DNA of 64,000 nucleotides from contig NC_066562.1 of assembly GCF_024679095.1 (NCBI RefSeq), positions 3,663,132-3,727,131 on the forward strand, read 5' to 3'. This DNA comes from Eriocheir sinensis (taxonomy: Eukaryota > Arthropoda > Malacostraca > Decapoda > Varunidae). This document shows positions 1 to 12,119 of this stretch, piece after piece; positions within the stretch are counted from its first letter, which is position 1; every line of letters begins with the position of its first letter. Below the pieces are notes generated by a model, which was given only the letters and a program-made list of their open reading frames with translations, searched no databases and had not been told where the DNA came from. Made by a program: the position numbers and the translations under genes.

Positions 1-1359
1 GCAAGTAGGTAAAATGAAAATGAAGAGAAGGAGACAAGGAGGAAAAATGACTGGAGGGAAGGAGGGAAGGAGGAAAAATGACAATGGAGGGAAGGAAGCA
101 AGGAGATATGACAGTGGAGGGAAGGAGGCAAGGAGGAAAGATGAAAGTGGAGGGAAGGAAGTAAGGAGGGAAGGAGGAAAGATGACAATGGAGAGAAGGA
201 GGGAAGGAGGAAAGATGACAATGGAGGGAAGAAGGCAAGGAGGAAAGATGACAATGGAGGGAAGGAAGCAAGGAGAGAATGGGTAAAAATGGGAAGCAAA
301 GAAATAATAAGATGGGAAGGAAGGAAGGAAGGGAAGGGAAAGAAAGGAGGGGAAGAGAGATATAAAGACGGAAAGGAAGGAAGGAGAGAAGGAGGACAGA
401 TGGGAAGGAGAGGAGAGAAAGAGAGACGTAAAGATGAAAAGGAAGGAAGGAAAGGAGGAGGAAATATGGTAAGGAGAGGAGAGAAGAAAGGGAGGAAAGG
501 AAAGAAGGAGTGGAGAGAAGGAGGGAAAGGATGAGGAGGGAAGAGAAGATGACTAGAGGAAAGGAGGGAAAGAGAAAGAGAGACTGAGTAAAGATAGAGG
601 AGAAAAGGAGAGTGATTGAAAAGAGCAGAGAAGAGGAGAGGAGGAGGAAAGATGGGAAGGAAGGAAGGAGGAAAGGAGAAAGGTGAAGGAGGGAGGGAAA
701 AAAGGAATAAAAATGGGAAGGAGGGAAGGAGAGGAGAGAAAGAGTAAAGATGCAAAGGAGGAGAGAAGGGAAGGAGAGAAGTAAAGATGGGAAGGAAACA
801 AGGAGGAAAGACTAGAAGGAAGGAAGAAGAGAAGGAGATGAAGAAAGATGGAAAGAAGGGGAGAAGAAGCAAGGAAAATAAGAGATATGAGCTGAAAAAA
901 AAGAAAATGAAAAAGAGAACGGAAGAAGGGGAGGAGGGGAAAAAATGGAACCAAAGAAGGGAAGCGGAAAAAGATAGGTATTAATATTTTTTGTATACGA
1001 CGCAGGGAAAAAACGATAATAGAAAGGGGTGAGGAAACGGATAAGATAAATATAAAAAAGGGATGGATGAAAGATGACAGGAGGGAAAGAGGAGAGAAGA
1101 GGGGAGGAAAGAGGAGGGAAGGAGAGGAGAGGGGAGGAAAGGGGAGGGAAGGAGAGGAAAGGGGAGGTAAGGGGAGGGAAGGATAGGAGAGGGAGGAAAG
1201 GGGAGCGAAGGAGAGGAAAGGGGAGGAAAGGGAGAAGAAACAGGGAGATGAGGGAAGCAGAGGGCAAAGGAGAAGGGAAAAAAACGATAAAAGGGAGTTA
1301 GGAAAGAAAGGAAGAAGAGCAAAGTAGTGATGATAATGGAGATGAGTAATAGTTTCTAC

Positions 1360-1394
<35 letters not shown>

Positions 1395-1787
1395 GTAATG
1401 GTGGTAAGCAATGAAATGAGGATGATGATAGGGACGAAATGATAATGATAATGGTGGTAGTGGTTATTGTAATTAGGAATGAAGATAAATAAAGATGGTG
1501 AGTAATAAAAACGATAATAATGAAAGAAAAGAGACCAAAGGAAGGATGCAAACAATGAAAATGAGTGTGGAGGAATAAAAGAAATGAAAAGGAAACAGAA
1601 AAAAAGTGAAATAAGAATGAAAAGGAATGAGGAAAAGGGAGATATAGGTATGAAAGAAATAGAAGTGAGGAAAAGAATAAAAGAATGAGAGGAAAGATAA
1701 TTGGCAAAAGAATAAAGAAAAGTGACTGGGAAATAAGTGAAACATGATTAAGAAGGAATGAAAAATAAGGAGATATGGACTTCTATT
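1..1787. repeat. Purine-rich low-complexity block
   Basis: The plus strand is almost entirely G and A, in irregular GGAAGGAGG-type words with ATG-like interruptions. A short (GAT)n tract lies at about 1360-1393. Frames on both strands (Lys/Arg/Gly on plus, Ser/Leu/Phe/Pro on minus) are translated simple sequence with no recognisable domain. No gene is seen here. Confidence 0.9.
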
Positions 1788-1868
1788 CAGGAGCAGTAAG
1801 TAGCGGGCTTTTTTAATATTTTTCTTTACGCCCTTGAACTGTCTCCTTTGCTGTAAAAAAAAAAAAGA
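1788..1868 (+). mobile_element. LINE 3'-end stub, copy 1
   Basis: A fragment of about 80 bp runs from GGAGCAGTAAGTAGCGGGC through a T-rich stretch to GCCCTTGAACTGTCTCCTTTG and ends in TGTAA plus a poly(A) run. The same organisation recurs at 17078-17164 (minus), 43559-43690, 44340-44425 and 45409-45491. The 43.4 kb copy carries an RT-like C-terminal reading frame just upstream. I therefore read this as the 3' untranslated end of a heavily 5'-truncated non-LTR retrotransposon. The family name is unknown. Confidence 0.7.
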
Positions 1869-2330
1869 AATAGAAAAGAATGAGGAATGAGGAAAACGTA
1901 GAGATGAATGACAGTGAAAAGGAAGAAAAAGAAATACAGAAGAAAGAAAGGATGACTGGGAAATTAGTGAAATATGGTTGAGATAAAGAATGAGAAAAAG
2001 GGAGATACGGATATGAAAGAAATAGAAAAGAATGAGAAATGAGAAAAACGGAGAGAATGATGACAGTGAAAAGGAGGAAAAATAAATACAGGAATGAAGA
2101 TTGAAAGTAGACAGAAATGGAACTGAAAGAAATGAAGAATGAGAAAGAAAGATAAATAGGAGTAGAAAGAAATGGAGTAGAGAATGATAAAAAAAAGAAA
2201 GATTAGTGGGAGCTGGAAAGAAAGACAATGAAGAAGGAAGGAGGGAACAGTGAGGAAAGAAGCATTTAGTGAGGGAGGGAGGGAGGGATTAAAGGGGAAA
2301 GGGGGGGGAGACAATTAAGGGAAAATGCAC
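1869..2330. repeat. Purine-rich low-complexity block
   Basis: Degenerate GAAAGAATGAGGAA-type sequence with locally repeated phrases (for example AATGAGAAAAAGGGAGATA). No gene is seen. The next 150 bp (2331-2480) are AT-rich ordinary sequence without an open frame. Confidence 0.85.
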
Positions 2331-2480
2331 TTCTTAATTCATTTTCTGACTTAATTAATATATGTAAAAAAAAAATCATTCCAGTGTGATGTAAGTTATT
2401 AAATCCCAAATCATCTCAAATCACAGCTCTTTCAATGTTAGTTAAATACATTCTTTAATTACTTTTTTTTTAGATATATT

Positions 2481-3480
2481 TGGTGCGTTTATCAGTTTCT
2501 CTATATTTGCATCTACTCTTTTTTTTTATCCTTTCACATTTATCATCGTCTTCACCTACATCCTATACTTCTATCTAAACTTATCTTCATTATCTTCCTT
2601 TCTCCGCTTCATTATTTCCATCTTCTTCTCTCTTATATTTTTTTCCTATTTCTATCCTCTCTCTTTTTCTATCATACTCGTCTGATTTATTATCCTCCTC
2701 ACTTACAACCAATATTTCTCCCTTATTTATATTCATCTTTTTTTTTTCCATTCTTAGCTTCTTTATTTCCATCCTCCTCTTCTCTTTTGTCCGTGTCATC
2801 ATCTACTTCTTCTTCCTTTTTTTTATCAATGTTCATTCAGCTAAATTCTGCAGTTCTTTTAAATCAATGTCTTCATCTTCTTCCGTTTTTATTACTCTCT
2901 TCTCATCTTTTCTATTTTCGCTTCTTTACGTTATTTCAGATCATCTCCTCCTCCTCCTCCTCCTCCTCCTCCTCCTAATCCTCCTCGTTACCCTTCCACT
3001 TCCTCTTCTTTCTCCTCCTTTTAAATCGTCTCACTGAACATAATTTTTCTTCTTTTTCCTTCTTCAAATTCTTCTTCCTTCTCCTCATTCTATTTTTAAC
3101 CCTTTTCCAATTTGTTCTTTTACCACATTATCCGTTCTCTTTACTTCCCTCTTCTTTTTCCTTTCTCTCTTCCTTGTTCTATTTTCCTCCTCCTCCTCCT
3201 TTCTTCCTCTTCCTCCTCCTCATTCTATTTAATCCTCCTCCTATTTGATATCCTCCTCATTTCCCTCTCTCTTTACTTTCCTCTTCTTATTCCTTCTTCT
3301 TTAACTTGTGCTATTCTACATTATCCTCCTCCTCCTCCTCCTCCTCCTCCTCCTCCTCCTCCTCCTCCTCCTCCTCCTCCTGCTCCTCCTCCTAATCCTT
3401 TTACTTCGTTCCTACGTTCTTTAATCTCATTCACTCCTAAGAGACATGCAACTATGATAGAGAAAGAGAAAGAGAGAAAG
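2481..3480. repeat. Pyrimidine-rich block with (TCC)n tracts
   Basis: The plus strand is almost purely C and T. It contains clean trinucleotide runs at about 2945-2976 and 3324-3393. Predicted Ser/Leu/Pro proteins are translations of these repeats. No gene is seen. Confidence 0.9.
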
Positions 3481-3487
3481 AGATAAA

Positions 3488-3594
<107 letters not shown>

Positions 3595-3679
3595 TGCGCC
3601 CTTCCCCCCTTTCGAGTTAACTCCAAAAGACGCCAATTCGTTTAGAAAAAAAGCGTAAAATGAGGTAATTATCGTCGCC

Positions 3680-3682
<3 letters not shown>

Positions 3683-3724
<42 letters not shown>
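3683..3724 (+). repeat. (GA)n microsatellite
   Basis: About 20 GA units. A (CT)n tract about 110 bp downstream makes the two an imperfect inverted pair. Confidence 0.97.
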
Positions 3725-3728
<4 letters not shown>

Positions 3729-3829
3729 CTAATTTGTTTTATGCAAATTTTTTTCGGCTTATTTTTTTTTCTTTTTGTCTCAGTCAATGATAGTTTAGGC
3801 CTAAGACGGGGAATGTTGCGGGTGTCACG

Positions 3830-3830
<1 letters not shown>

Positions 3831-3888
<58 letters not shown>
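3831..3888 (+). repeat. (CT)n microsatellite
   Basis: About 28 CT units, inverted with respect to the (GA)n at 3683-3724. The ordinary sequence between them (3725-3830) shows no feature. Confidence 0.97.
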
Positions 3889-3889
<1 letters not shown>

Positions 3890-4204
3890 TAAAGGCTTCA
3901 CTAGTTTTTTCTTTTTTTTACTTGTTTCCAGTTTTCCTTATTTTTTCTACTCTCTCTCTCTCTCTCTCTCCCATGTGTCTATATAAAAAACGGATTACGA
4001 ACGTGAACGAAACAAATTGAAGAAATTAAGAAAAAAAGTTCATTACAATTCTAATTAGACGAATAGACACGACGGGAATAAGTGATGGGGAGAGGAGGAA
4101 GAGGAGGAGGAGGAGGAGGAGGAGGAGGATGAAGAGGAAGAGGAGGAGGAGGAGGAAGAAAAGAGGTGGAGAAGATGTAAGAAATTGCCTGAAAATAACT
4201 CTAA

Positions 4205-4251
4205 ACTACTTCTATTACTACTACTACTACTACTACTACCACTACTACTAT

Positions 4252-4289
<38 letters not shown>
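4205..4289 (+). repeat. (CTA)n microsatellite
   Basis: Trinucleotide array of about 28 units with a few single-base interruptions. Read through, it gives poly-Tyr. An AGG-rich stretch lies just upstream (4090-4165). Confidence 0.95.
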
Positions 4290-4290
<1 letters not shown>

Positions 4291-4421
4291 GACAGGTCCA
4301 GTAGCCCTCGGAGGGTCGTTAAAACCATTCTCACTTACCGAAAAAAAAAGAGAAAAGATAGAAAAAAAAATCTCCTTTCTCTTTATCTCCAGGAAAAAGG
4401 ACGAAATTTCTCTTGGTCAAA

Positions 4422-4426
<5 letters not shown>

Positions 4427-4460
<34 letters not shown>

Positions 4461-4910
4461 TTTCTTTCCTCTCTCTCCTCTCCTCCTTCCTCCTCTTCTT
4501 CCTTCTTTCTTCCCTCCCTTCCTCCTTCTTCTTCTCTCTCTTTCCCTCCCTTTCTCTTCCCTCTTCCTTACTTCTTTCTCCTTCTTTCCCTCCCACCTCC
4601 CTCTTCCTTAATCTCTTCCCTTCCTCCCTTCTTTCTTCCTCCTTCCTCCCTCTCTTCCTCCTTTTCCCTCCCTTCTCTTCCTCCTTTCTCTCTTCCCTTC
4701 CCTTTCTCCCTCTTTACTTACTCCTCTCCTTCTTTCCCTCCCTCCTCCCTCTTCCTCAATCTCTTCCGTTCCTCCCTTCTTTCTTCCTCCTACCTCCCTT
4801 CTTCCTTCCCTCCATATCGCCTCCCCTATCATCTTCCTTGCGTCCATCCCTCCTTCCGCCCTTCCTTCCTCCTCCTTCTCCTCCTCCTCCCTTCGCCCCC
4901 ATCAGGTCCT
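4427..4910. repeat. (CT)n followed by pyrimidine-rich block
   Basis: A clean CT tract (about 4427-4459) grades into CCTTCCTCCC-type sequence up to 4910. No gene is seen. Confidence 0.9.
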
Positions 4911-5062
4911 CTCGCTGGGCAGTGTTAGTGAACTTGTCAATAAAATGTGACCAAGACGCCGCCAGTCCCAGAAAGGGGCGTCTCTCTCTCTCTCTCTCTG
5001 GACTTTAACGCTTTTTTTTTTTTTTTACTTTTATCGCTTTGTTTTGATCTTTTTTTTTTTGG

Positions 5063-5066
<4 letters not shown>

Positions 5067-5160
<94 letters not shown>

Positions 5161-5187
5161 GTTATTATCATTATTGTTGTTGTTGTT
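5067..5187 (+). repeat. (ATT)n microsatellite
   Basis: Over 90 bp of perfect ATT, then imperfect GTT/ATC variants. A (CCT)n run follows at about 5265-5292. Confidence 0.97.
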
Positions 5188-5340
5188 TTTCTCCTTACGC
5201 TTTTCTTTTTCTTTCTTTTTTACTTCCTTAATTTGTTTCTTTTTCTTCTTCTTCTTCTTCTTTCTCCTCCTCCTCCTCCTCCTCCTCCTCCTCTTCTATC
5301 ATCATTATCATTATCATCACATTTCATTCTACTTAAAACG

Positions 5341-6587
5341 TTTTCATAATCCTTAAAATTTACATGTTTACAGTTTTATTTTTTACATTGTTGAAGAGTT
5401 AATGAATAGATAAATGACTAGTTAAACAGTGAATAATATAAGTCAAAGAGGAAAAGGTAACGTAATAAGGAATGAATGCAAAATAAAGAGATGATATTTA
5501 TAAAGATGAAACATATGAGATAATAAAATAGATAAAAGACGAGATAAGATTAATGAAGACAAAAAAAGATATAAAGAAGAGATCGCAAATAAGACAAAAT
5601 AAAAAGGATAACATAAGATAAGAAGATAAAACATAAGAAGATCAAAGAAATTAAGAGAAAATAAATGAGACAAAAAACTAGATGATGAAAAAAGCTAAAT
5701 AAATCAAGATAGAACAACAAGGGAATGGAAAAAGATGCTAAAATAGTTAAAGGCACATTACCAAAAAGAAAGTATTAGCAGATATGGAAGACAAAATAAA
5801 AGAAGTAGAATATCAAATGAAAAGTTACGTCACATTAAAAAATAGTTTGAAAGAAAGCAAGGAAAAAACGTTACTAATTGAGGGAAAGTGAATGAAAACC
5901 TGCGGGAATGTTTGATCAGTGAACGCCGAGGAAAGTTTGTGTGAAAATTCAGAATAGAAAAAAGGGAAAGGAAGGAAAGTTAGCGAAGAAAAAATAATGA
6001 GAAATAAGCACAAATATGAATAGAGAAAATCAGTGAAATCTCAAAATATCGAACTCAGAAGTGAAGTAAAGGAAAATTTTAACTGAAAAATGTAGGAGAA
6101 AATAGACATAAATTAAAGGAAAACTATAAATGTTGGAAAAGATAAAGGGAAAAAACACAAAAAAATAAATGTAGAAAATAAAAATTGAAGGAAAGTACAA
6201 TAAATATAGGAAAAGATAGAGGATAAAAACGCAAAATAAAAGGAATAAGAAAAATTACGAGAAACAAACATAAAATAGAGGAAAACTAACGGAAAATAAG
6301 ACAAAAGGTAAAAGAAAGGAAAACAAAATGAAAACAAACGTAAATTAAGAAAAAAAACTAACATTAATATATGACAAAAAAAGTAAAGGGAAAAAACTAG
6401 ATTAAAGCAATATAAAAAAAACCTTGACATTAATTTAAAAGCACAAAATGTCTTAATTTGAAGGAGGAAACATGACAGAGGAAAGACATGAATAGCAACA
6501 CAACACATTAACACTAAAAAAAAAAAAAGACTGAAGGAGAATAAGAAAATGTGAAACTCGAAACAAATGCTAATATGAAACTAAATG

Positions 6588-6588
<1 letters not shown>
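5341..6588. other. A-rich low-complexity stretch, no gene
   Basis: The plus strand is A-dominated with scattered G (AAAATAGATAAAAG-type words). The Phe/Leu-rich minus frames have no domain character. Parts at 6110-6300 look like degenerate internal duplications around GGAAAAGATA. Nothing else is seen. Confidence 0.75.
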
Positions 6589-6647
<59 letters not shown>

Positions 6648-6657
6648 ACACACACAC
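6589..6657 (+). repeat. (AC)n microsatellite
   Basis: About 34 AC units with one CC interruption near the 3' end. Confidence 0.97.
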
Positions 6658-6819
6658 AAAATCAAAGAAAAAAATAGCACACCAAATGCCTTGAATGAAA
6701 ATGAAAATGAAAAAAATCAGTCCAAAAATTGAGAAAAAAAATCGTACGAAACATTGAAAGAAAAATGTTTAGTCCTAATCATGTCCAGAGTTCCGTCTGC
6801 CGCGCGGGAAAAGTGGACA

Positions 6820-8480
6820 GTGAAGGAGGCATTGATAGGGAGAGGGAGAGGGAAGGGGGGGGGAAGAGGGAGATGAGGGTGGGAGAGAGGACAGGAAGGG
6901 AAGGAAGGTGGGTGGAAGGGTAGGGGGAGGGATGGAGAGAAGGAAGTATACGGTAGGGAGGTATTGATAGGGATAGAGAGGGAGGAAGGGGAAGGGAGAT
7001 GGAGAGGGGGAAGGGGAAGGGAGGAAGGGAAGGAGGAAGGGAGAGTGGGTGGGAGGTTGAAAGATAGGAAGGAGCATGGTGGTTGATGGTGAAGGGAGAG
7101 AGGGTGAGAGAGAAGAGCAAGAAGAGGGAGGAGGGGGAAGGAGGAAGGAGAGAGGGAGGTGAGGAAGAAGGGAAGGAGTAAAGGAAATAGGGAAGAAGAG
7201 AAGGGGGAAGGAGAAAGGAGAAAGGAAAGAAGAGGGGAAGGATTAAAGAAAGTAGGGGAAAAGGGAAGGAGAAAGGAAACTGAGGGAGTGCGTGGAAGGG
7301 AGATGAAGGAGAGGTGAGGGAGAAAGAGGAAGGATGAAGTGCATTTTGGGAGGGTGGAAGTGTTGACGGAAAGGAGGGAGAAGGAGGAGGAGGAATAGGA
7401 CAGAGGAGGAGTAGGAGGAAAGGACTGGAAATATGTATGAGAGGAGGGAAGGATGGAATAAGAAAAAGAGGCATTGGAGATAAAGAGTGAGGAAGGGAGA
7501 GAGAGAGAGAGAGGGAGGGAGGAAGGAAAGACATATATAAAAAGGAAATGGAGGAAAAAATAAATGAACAAAGAGAAAATATGGGGATAAGAAAGAAAGG
7601 AAAATGAAGAAGAAGGCAAAGAAGAAGAAGAGAGAAGAGGGGCAAGAAAGAAGATGGGAAGAAGAGTGGGGCGAGAAAGAGGGAAAGGGGAGAGAGGGGA
7701 ACAAGGAAAGGGAAGAAGGAGAGAGGGAAAAAAGAAGAAAGGAGAGGAAGGGAAGGAAGGAGAAAGGGAGGAGAAGCGGAAGGGAGTGTGGATTTTGGAT
7801 TTTGCAGAAAGAAGGGAGGGAGGAGGAGGAAGAGGAGGAGGAGGAAAGGAGGAGGAGATATGTGGGTGAGAGAAGGGAAGTGACCAAATGGAGGGAGGGA
7901 GAGAGGGAGGGAGGAAAGGAGGGAACAAAGGGAGACGAAAAATGAGAAATGTGAGGGAGTCAGTTTGTAAATAAAGGGAGACTAGAAAAAGAACTGGAAA
8001 AAAGTGAAGATATGAAAAGGAAGATGGAAGGAAAAAGGGAGGAGGGAGAAGGGAAAGAAGGGTGTAAGAAGGAGAGAAAGGGAGAGTAGGGAAAGAAGAA
8101 GAGGGAAATGGCCAATTGTGAAAGAAGGGAAAGGGAAGTGGTAGAGGGTGAAGGAAGGAGAAGGAAGGAAGGAGGAGAAAGAAAAAGGATGGGAAGAAAA
8201 TATAAGAAAGGGTAAAATGAAGAAAAGGAGCGAGTAGAGGAAGAGAAAGACAAAGAAAAAGAAAAGGAAAAAGAATTGAAGGAGGAAAGAGAAATACGAC
8301 GAGCTAGAAATATAAATAAAAGAGATAGGGAAAAAGAGAGTTAGGGAAATATAAAGAAGGAAAAAAACTGCAGTAAAGAAGAAAAAGGAGAAAAATATGG
8401 AGAAGAAACGACACTGAGAAACAACAAAAGAAGAAAAAAGACAAGTAGTAAAATTATAAATAACATTAAATAAAAAAATA
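6820..8480. repeat. Purine-rich low-complexity block
   Basis: About 1.66 kb of GGAAGGGAGGA-type sequence, becoming A-richer after 8200. The long minus-strand Ser/Pro/Leu frames across it (up to about 400 codons) are artefacts of the absence of stop trinucleotides in CT-only sequence. Confidence 0.9.
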
Positions 8481-8526
8481 ATGATAATAATAATTTGGAG
8501 GATAGAAAAGCAGTTTGAGGCGACAT

Positions 8527-8528
<2 letters not shown>

Positions 8529-8574
<46 letters not shown>
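8529..8574 (+). repeat. (AC)n microsatellite
   Basis: About 23 AC units. It starts a run of alternating AC and GT arrays up to 8869. Confidence 0.97.
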
Positions 8575-8576
<2 letters not shown>

Positions 8577-8651
8577 GGAGGACCACTAAGTCCCCTAAAA
8601 GTTAGCGAATTTAAGATTAGCGAAAGATTCTCGTGGTGCTGCCAAATATTT

Positions 8652-8654
<3 letters not shown>

Positions 8655-8697
<43 letters not shown>
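8655..8697 (+). repeat. (GT)n microsatellite
   Basis: About 21 GT units, inverted relative to the AC tract 80 bp upstream and to a short AC tract at about 8717-8740. Confidence 0.97.
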
Positions 8698-8698
<1 letters not shown>

Positions 8699-8784
8699 AA
8701 CATAACTAAGATTTTCACACACACACACACACTCACACACAAAGCCATACTATCACTATCAAAGGGAAAAAACGTTCAGCCAAA

Positions 8785-8792
8785 GTGTGTGT

Positions 8793-8869
<77 letters not shown>
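8785..8869 (+). repeat. (GT)n microsatellite
   Basis: About 42 GT units with one TA interruption. Confidence 0.97.
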
Positions 8870-8871
<2 letters not shown>

Positions 8872-8934
8872 AGGGGAGATAAAAGAACTTAATGAAACCT
8901 TATTGAGAAGAGAAAGAACTGATACAGGGGGAAA

Positions 8935-9235
8935 GGAGGAGGAGGAGGAGGAAACATGGAAACATGGAAACATGGACTAGCAGGCAGCAGAAAGCCTGTT
9001 GGCTGGAGGAAGAGGAAGAGGAAGAGGAGGAGGAGGAGGAGGAGGAGGAGGAGGAAGAGAACGAGGAGGAGGAGGAGGAGGTAGCGAATGGGGAAGGAGG
9101 AGAAGGAAGCGGAGGAGGAGGAAAAGGAAGGCTGGCCCAACTTCCTCTTTGATGCTGGGGAAGGTGAAGGAGGAAGAGGAGGAGGAGGAGGAGGAGGAGG
9201 AGGAGGAAGAGGAGGAGGAGGGGGAGGAGGTGAGA
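8935..9235 (+). repeat. (AGG)n-rich block
   Basis: Several GGA/AGG runs, with clean stretches around 9024-9054 and 9178-9206, separated by about 40 bp of ordinary sequence. The poly-Glu/Gly frames are not considered genes. Confidence 0.9.
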
Positions 9236-9288
9236 TGCAGTCTACAATCAATACCTTTAGTGTCAGAAGTTCGAAGAGGTCCTTTGTA

Positions 9289-9413
<125 letters not shown>

Positions 9414-9454
9414 CTGTATTGTTGACTCCTTCATCTCCGTTATCTTCCATCCAA

Positions 9455-9899
9455 TGTTCTCCTCCTCTTCTTCCTCCTCCTCCTCCTCCTCCTCTTTCTA
9501 CTTTCAATTAATCATCCTTCCTCTCACTCCTTTTATTTTTTTTCTTCCTCTTCCTCATCTATAAAAGCCTCATCATATCTCTTATCTTTCATCTCTTCTT
9601 CCTCTTGTTTTTCCTACTTTTCCTTAATTATCCTTCCTCTTACTCCTTTTATCTATATTCTTCTCTCTTTTCCCTTCCGTTACCTCCTCTAAAAACTTCA
9701 TTCTCTTCTTTCTTAGTTTTCATCACCTCCTCCTCCTCCTCCTCCTCCTCCTCCTCCTCCTCCTCCTCCTCTTCCTACTTTTCCTTCAATCGTCCTTCCT
9801 CTCGCTTCTTTTATCCATATTCTTCTACTTCCTCTTTTTCTCTCCACTTCCTCAAAAAAAAAAAAATTATCTTCTTCCTTAGTTTTCATCACCTCCTCC

Positions 9900-9930
<31 letters not shown>

Positions 9931-10075
9931 ACTTTTCCTTCAATCATCCTTCCTCTCGCTTCTTTTATCCATATTATTCTACTTCCTCTTCTCTTCACTT
10001 CCTCAAAAAAACTTCATTCTCTTCTTTCTTAGTTTTCATCTTCTCCTCATCCTCCTCTTCCTCGCCCCCCCCCCC

Positions 10076-10078
<3 letters not shown>
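9455..10078. repeat. Pyrimidine-rich block, (TCC)n, internal tandem copies
   Basis: Two or three diverged copies of a CTACTTTTCCTTCAAT...CTTCTTTTATCCATATT phrase are spaced about 180 bp apart (near 9775 and 9930). Clean (CTC)n lies at about 9725-9770 and 9895-9920. A C run ends the block. No gene is seen. Confidence 0.85.

Positions 10079-10131
<53 letters not shown>
10079..10131 (+). repeat. (CA)n microsatellite
   Basis: About 26 CA units, ending in CGCGCG. Confidence 0.97.
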
Positions 10132-10133
<2 letters not shown>

Positions 10134-10300
10134 GCGTAATCCCACCTCTCTAATATTCATCCCAAATGCTTAACACCAGCACCTCGCCTTGTCTTCCTTT
10201 GCGCGCCTCGCCATGATCGCCAACACCAGGGATCGAAGGGACTGGCCAAGGAACAAAAGATCAGTAGTCATATTCTCAAACATTTCGGCACCAAACACAC
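10132..10300. other. Ordinary-complexity spacer
   Basis: Balanced-composition DNA with several CpGs (TGCGCGCC). No open frame of note and no repeat structure. Confidence 0.6.
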
Positions 10301-10513
10301 ACATTTGACAAGGCTTTCCTAGGAGTTGTGGGCATTTTCAAGGGTAATTTTATGACCCTGATGGTAGTTTGATCCTTCCTCTGTACCATGAACCTAAAGA
10401 AACATATATTTGACAAGGCTTTCCTAGGAGTTGTGGGCATTTTCAAGGGTAATTTTAAGACCCTGGTGGCAGTTTGATCCTTCCTCTGTACCATGAACCT
10501 AAAAAAACATGCA
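10301..10513 (-). repeat. Two-copy 105-bp tandem duplication
   Basis: Units at about 10301-10406 and 10407-10513 differ at only a few positions, and both include the word TTTCCTAGGAGTTGTGGGC. Because 105 bp is a multiple of three, the minus strand reads through both as a repeated 35-residue block (FMVQRKDQT ... KMPTTPRKALSN). The frame has no start context or domain and stops soon after. It is more likely a dispersed decapod repeat than a gene. Confidence 0.8.
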
Positions 10514-11780
10514 TTAGAACCCGAATGATCCCCTTTTTGGACTTTGGAAATTGTTGGTGTAAGGAGAGGAAGCGTTTGGTGGTGAAGTAAAATAAAATAA
10601 AATAAAAGCTCATAGATTTGTATTGAATTCATGATATATATGATCATGAACAAGAGCAATTACAGAAGAGTACGTAATTATAGATGTGTGCAATTAGAGA
10701 CGTAGACGGGTGTAGGCAATTATGTATCTGTAGGTTATTATAGTGGAAAAGATGATATATGAATTACAAGACATTTCTATTTTCCGATGAGCATTTGATA
10801 AATATATAAGAAAAAGCTACAACATAATAAAGTATAAAGCACAATGAAACAATTTTGAAAGTCAGTCAAATAAGCGGTTCATAAACAGCAAATAAACAAC
10901 CCCCAATACCAACATTATATTCTGAAAAAAGCTTTGTCGGATCACCTGAGGAAGTTAGCGCGCTTTCACCACAGAGTCCAGCCAGACCGACACCCTTACC
11001 CCCCCCCCTCCCCCCCCCTCCCGTGTGTTCCCGGGGTGGCGGCAACAACGGGGTATTAAAATCGACAGCCGTCACGGGCAGGCGTAAGTTATTTCTTGCG
11101 GCTTTCAAGTGTGCTTAACGGAGTGATGTCACGCTCGTTGTAGTGATGGAGGTCATGTTTTAGAATAAATATATAAGCGTAGTAAATACCGTAATAAACA
11201 CGGCAAAGGAAACTGTGGAGGTTAATTATCATCAGTTAACGGTAGGGGTTTTCCTTATATGAGATTAACAATAAAAGTGAAAATAAAGCATGAATAAAAT
11301 TGCTTAAAAAAAAAAAAACGACAACATAACTACAGATACCTGACTCTATAAGAAGGCCTGTAGAATAATGAAGGCAAACTACCTGTTGTCAGCGAGCATC
11401 TCGAGGGTAGATTTGAAAGGTCACTGAAATTAATGTCAACCGGGACTTTGCTTGGCTGTTAAACAAATAGTACAAGAACACATATTTTGTACTGAAGGTG
11501 AATAAGCAGAAACTACGTAAATGAAATGCCCGCTAACAAAAGTGAAGTTATAGGCGAAAGGAATAGAGGAATCATTGATGTAGATGAAAATAAATAAAAG
11601 AAGTTGAGATCGAACGCTGCACTTAAAAAAAAATGTTGATAGAAAAAAATGAGACCAAAGAAATAATAATAAAAAAAGAATATGACACCATGCACTGATT
11701 TGGGCAAGCATGAAAAATATGAATTGAAAAGTCGAGAAGATAATAAAAAAAGACTAAACAAATAAGATAAAGCAAATACC

Positions 11781-11781
<1 letters not shown>
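10514..11781. other. AT-rich ordinary sequence, no gene
   Basis: One of the few long stretches without simple repeats. It holds a C-rich patch at about 11000-11025 and CpG-containing sequence to 11100, including a GTAAGT at about 11086 that could be a chance splice donor. No frame longer than about 90 codons looks protein-like. Nothing else is seen. Confidence 0.6.

Positions 11782-11826
<45 letters not shown>
11782..11826 (+). repeat. (GT)n microsatellite
   Basis: About 22 GT units. Confidence 0.97.
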
Positions 11827-11828
<2 letters not shown>

Positions 11829-11956
11829 TATTTTTTCAGTGTTGACCATAAACTTTAGATTAAGTTTTAATATTGAAGTTTCAATGAGAAAGTTAGCAGC
11901 AAAAAAAAAAAATAACAGTTTTTTCATTCCTTTGGATGTTGTTGGTGTTTTTGGTT

Positions 11957-11958
11957 TA

Positions 11959-12054
<96 letters not shown>

Positions 12055-12066
12055 GTAGTAGTAGTA
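11957..12066 (+). repeat. (ATT)n microsatellite
   Basis: About 32 ATT units with one ATC, passing into a short (GTA)n. Confidence 0.97.
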
Positions 12067-12119
12067 GATATAGTAGATGTAACAATAGTAGGAGAGGAAA
12101 AATTGTTGTTGTTGGTTAT

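Noticed and set aside
553..1707. 384-codon minus frame, and similar Ser/Leu/Pro/Phe frames over other purine blocks (6717-7928, 28406-29794, 31239-32030)
   Set aside because: C/T-only sequence rarely forms stop codons. Composition alone explains the length, and no motif or signal is present.
11080..11095. Splice donor GTAAGT and a possible exon before it
   Set aside because: A single motif without a convincing coding frame, acceptor or neighbouring exon.
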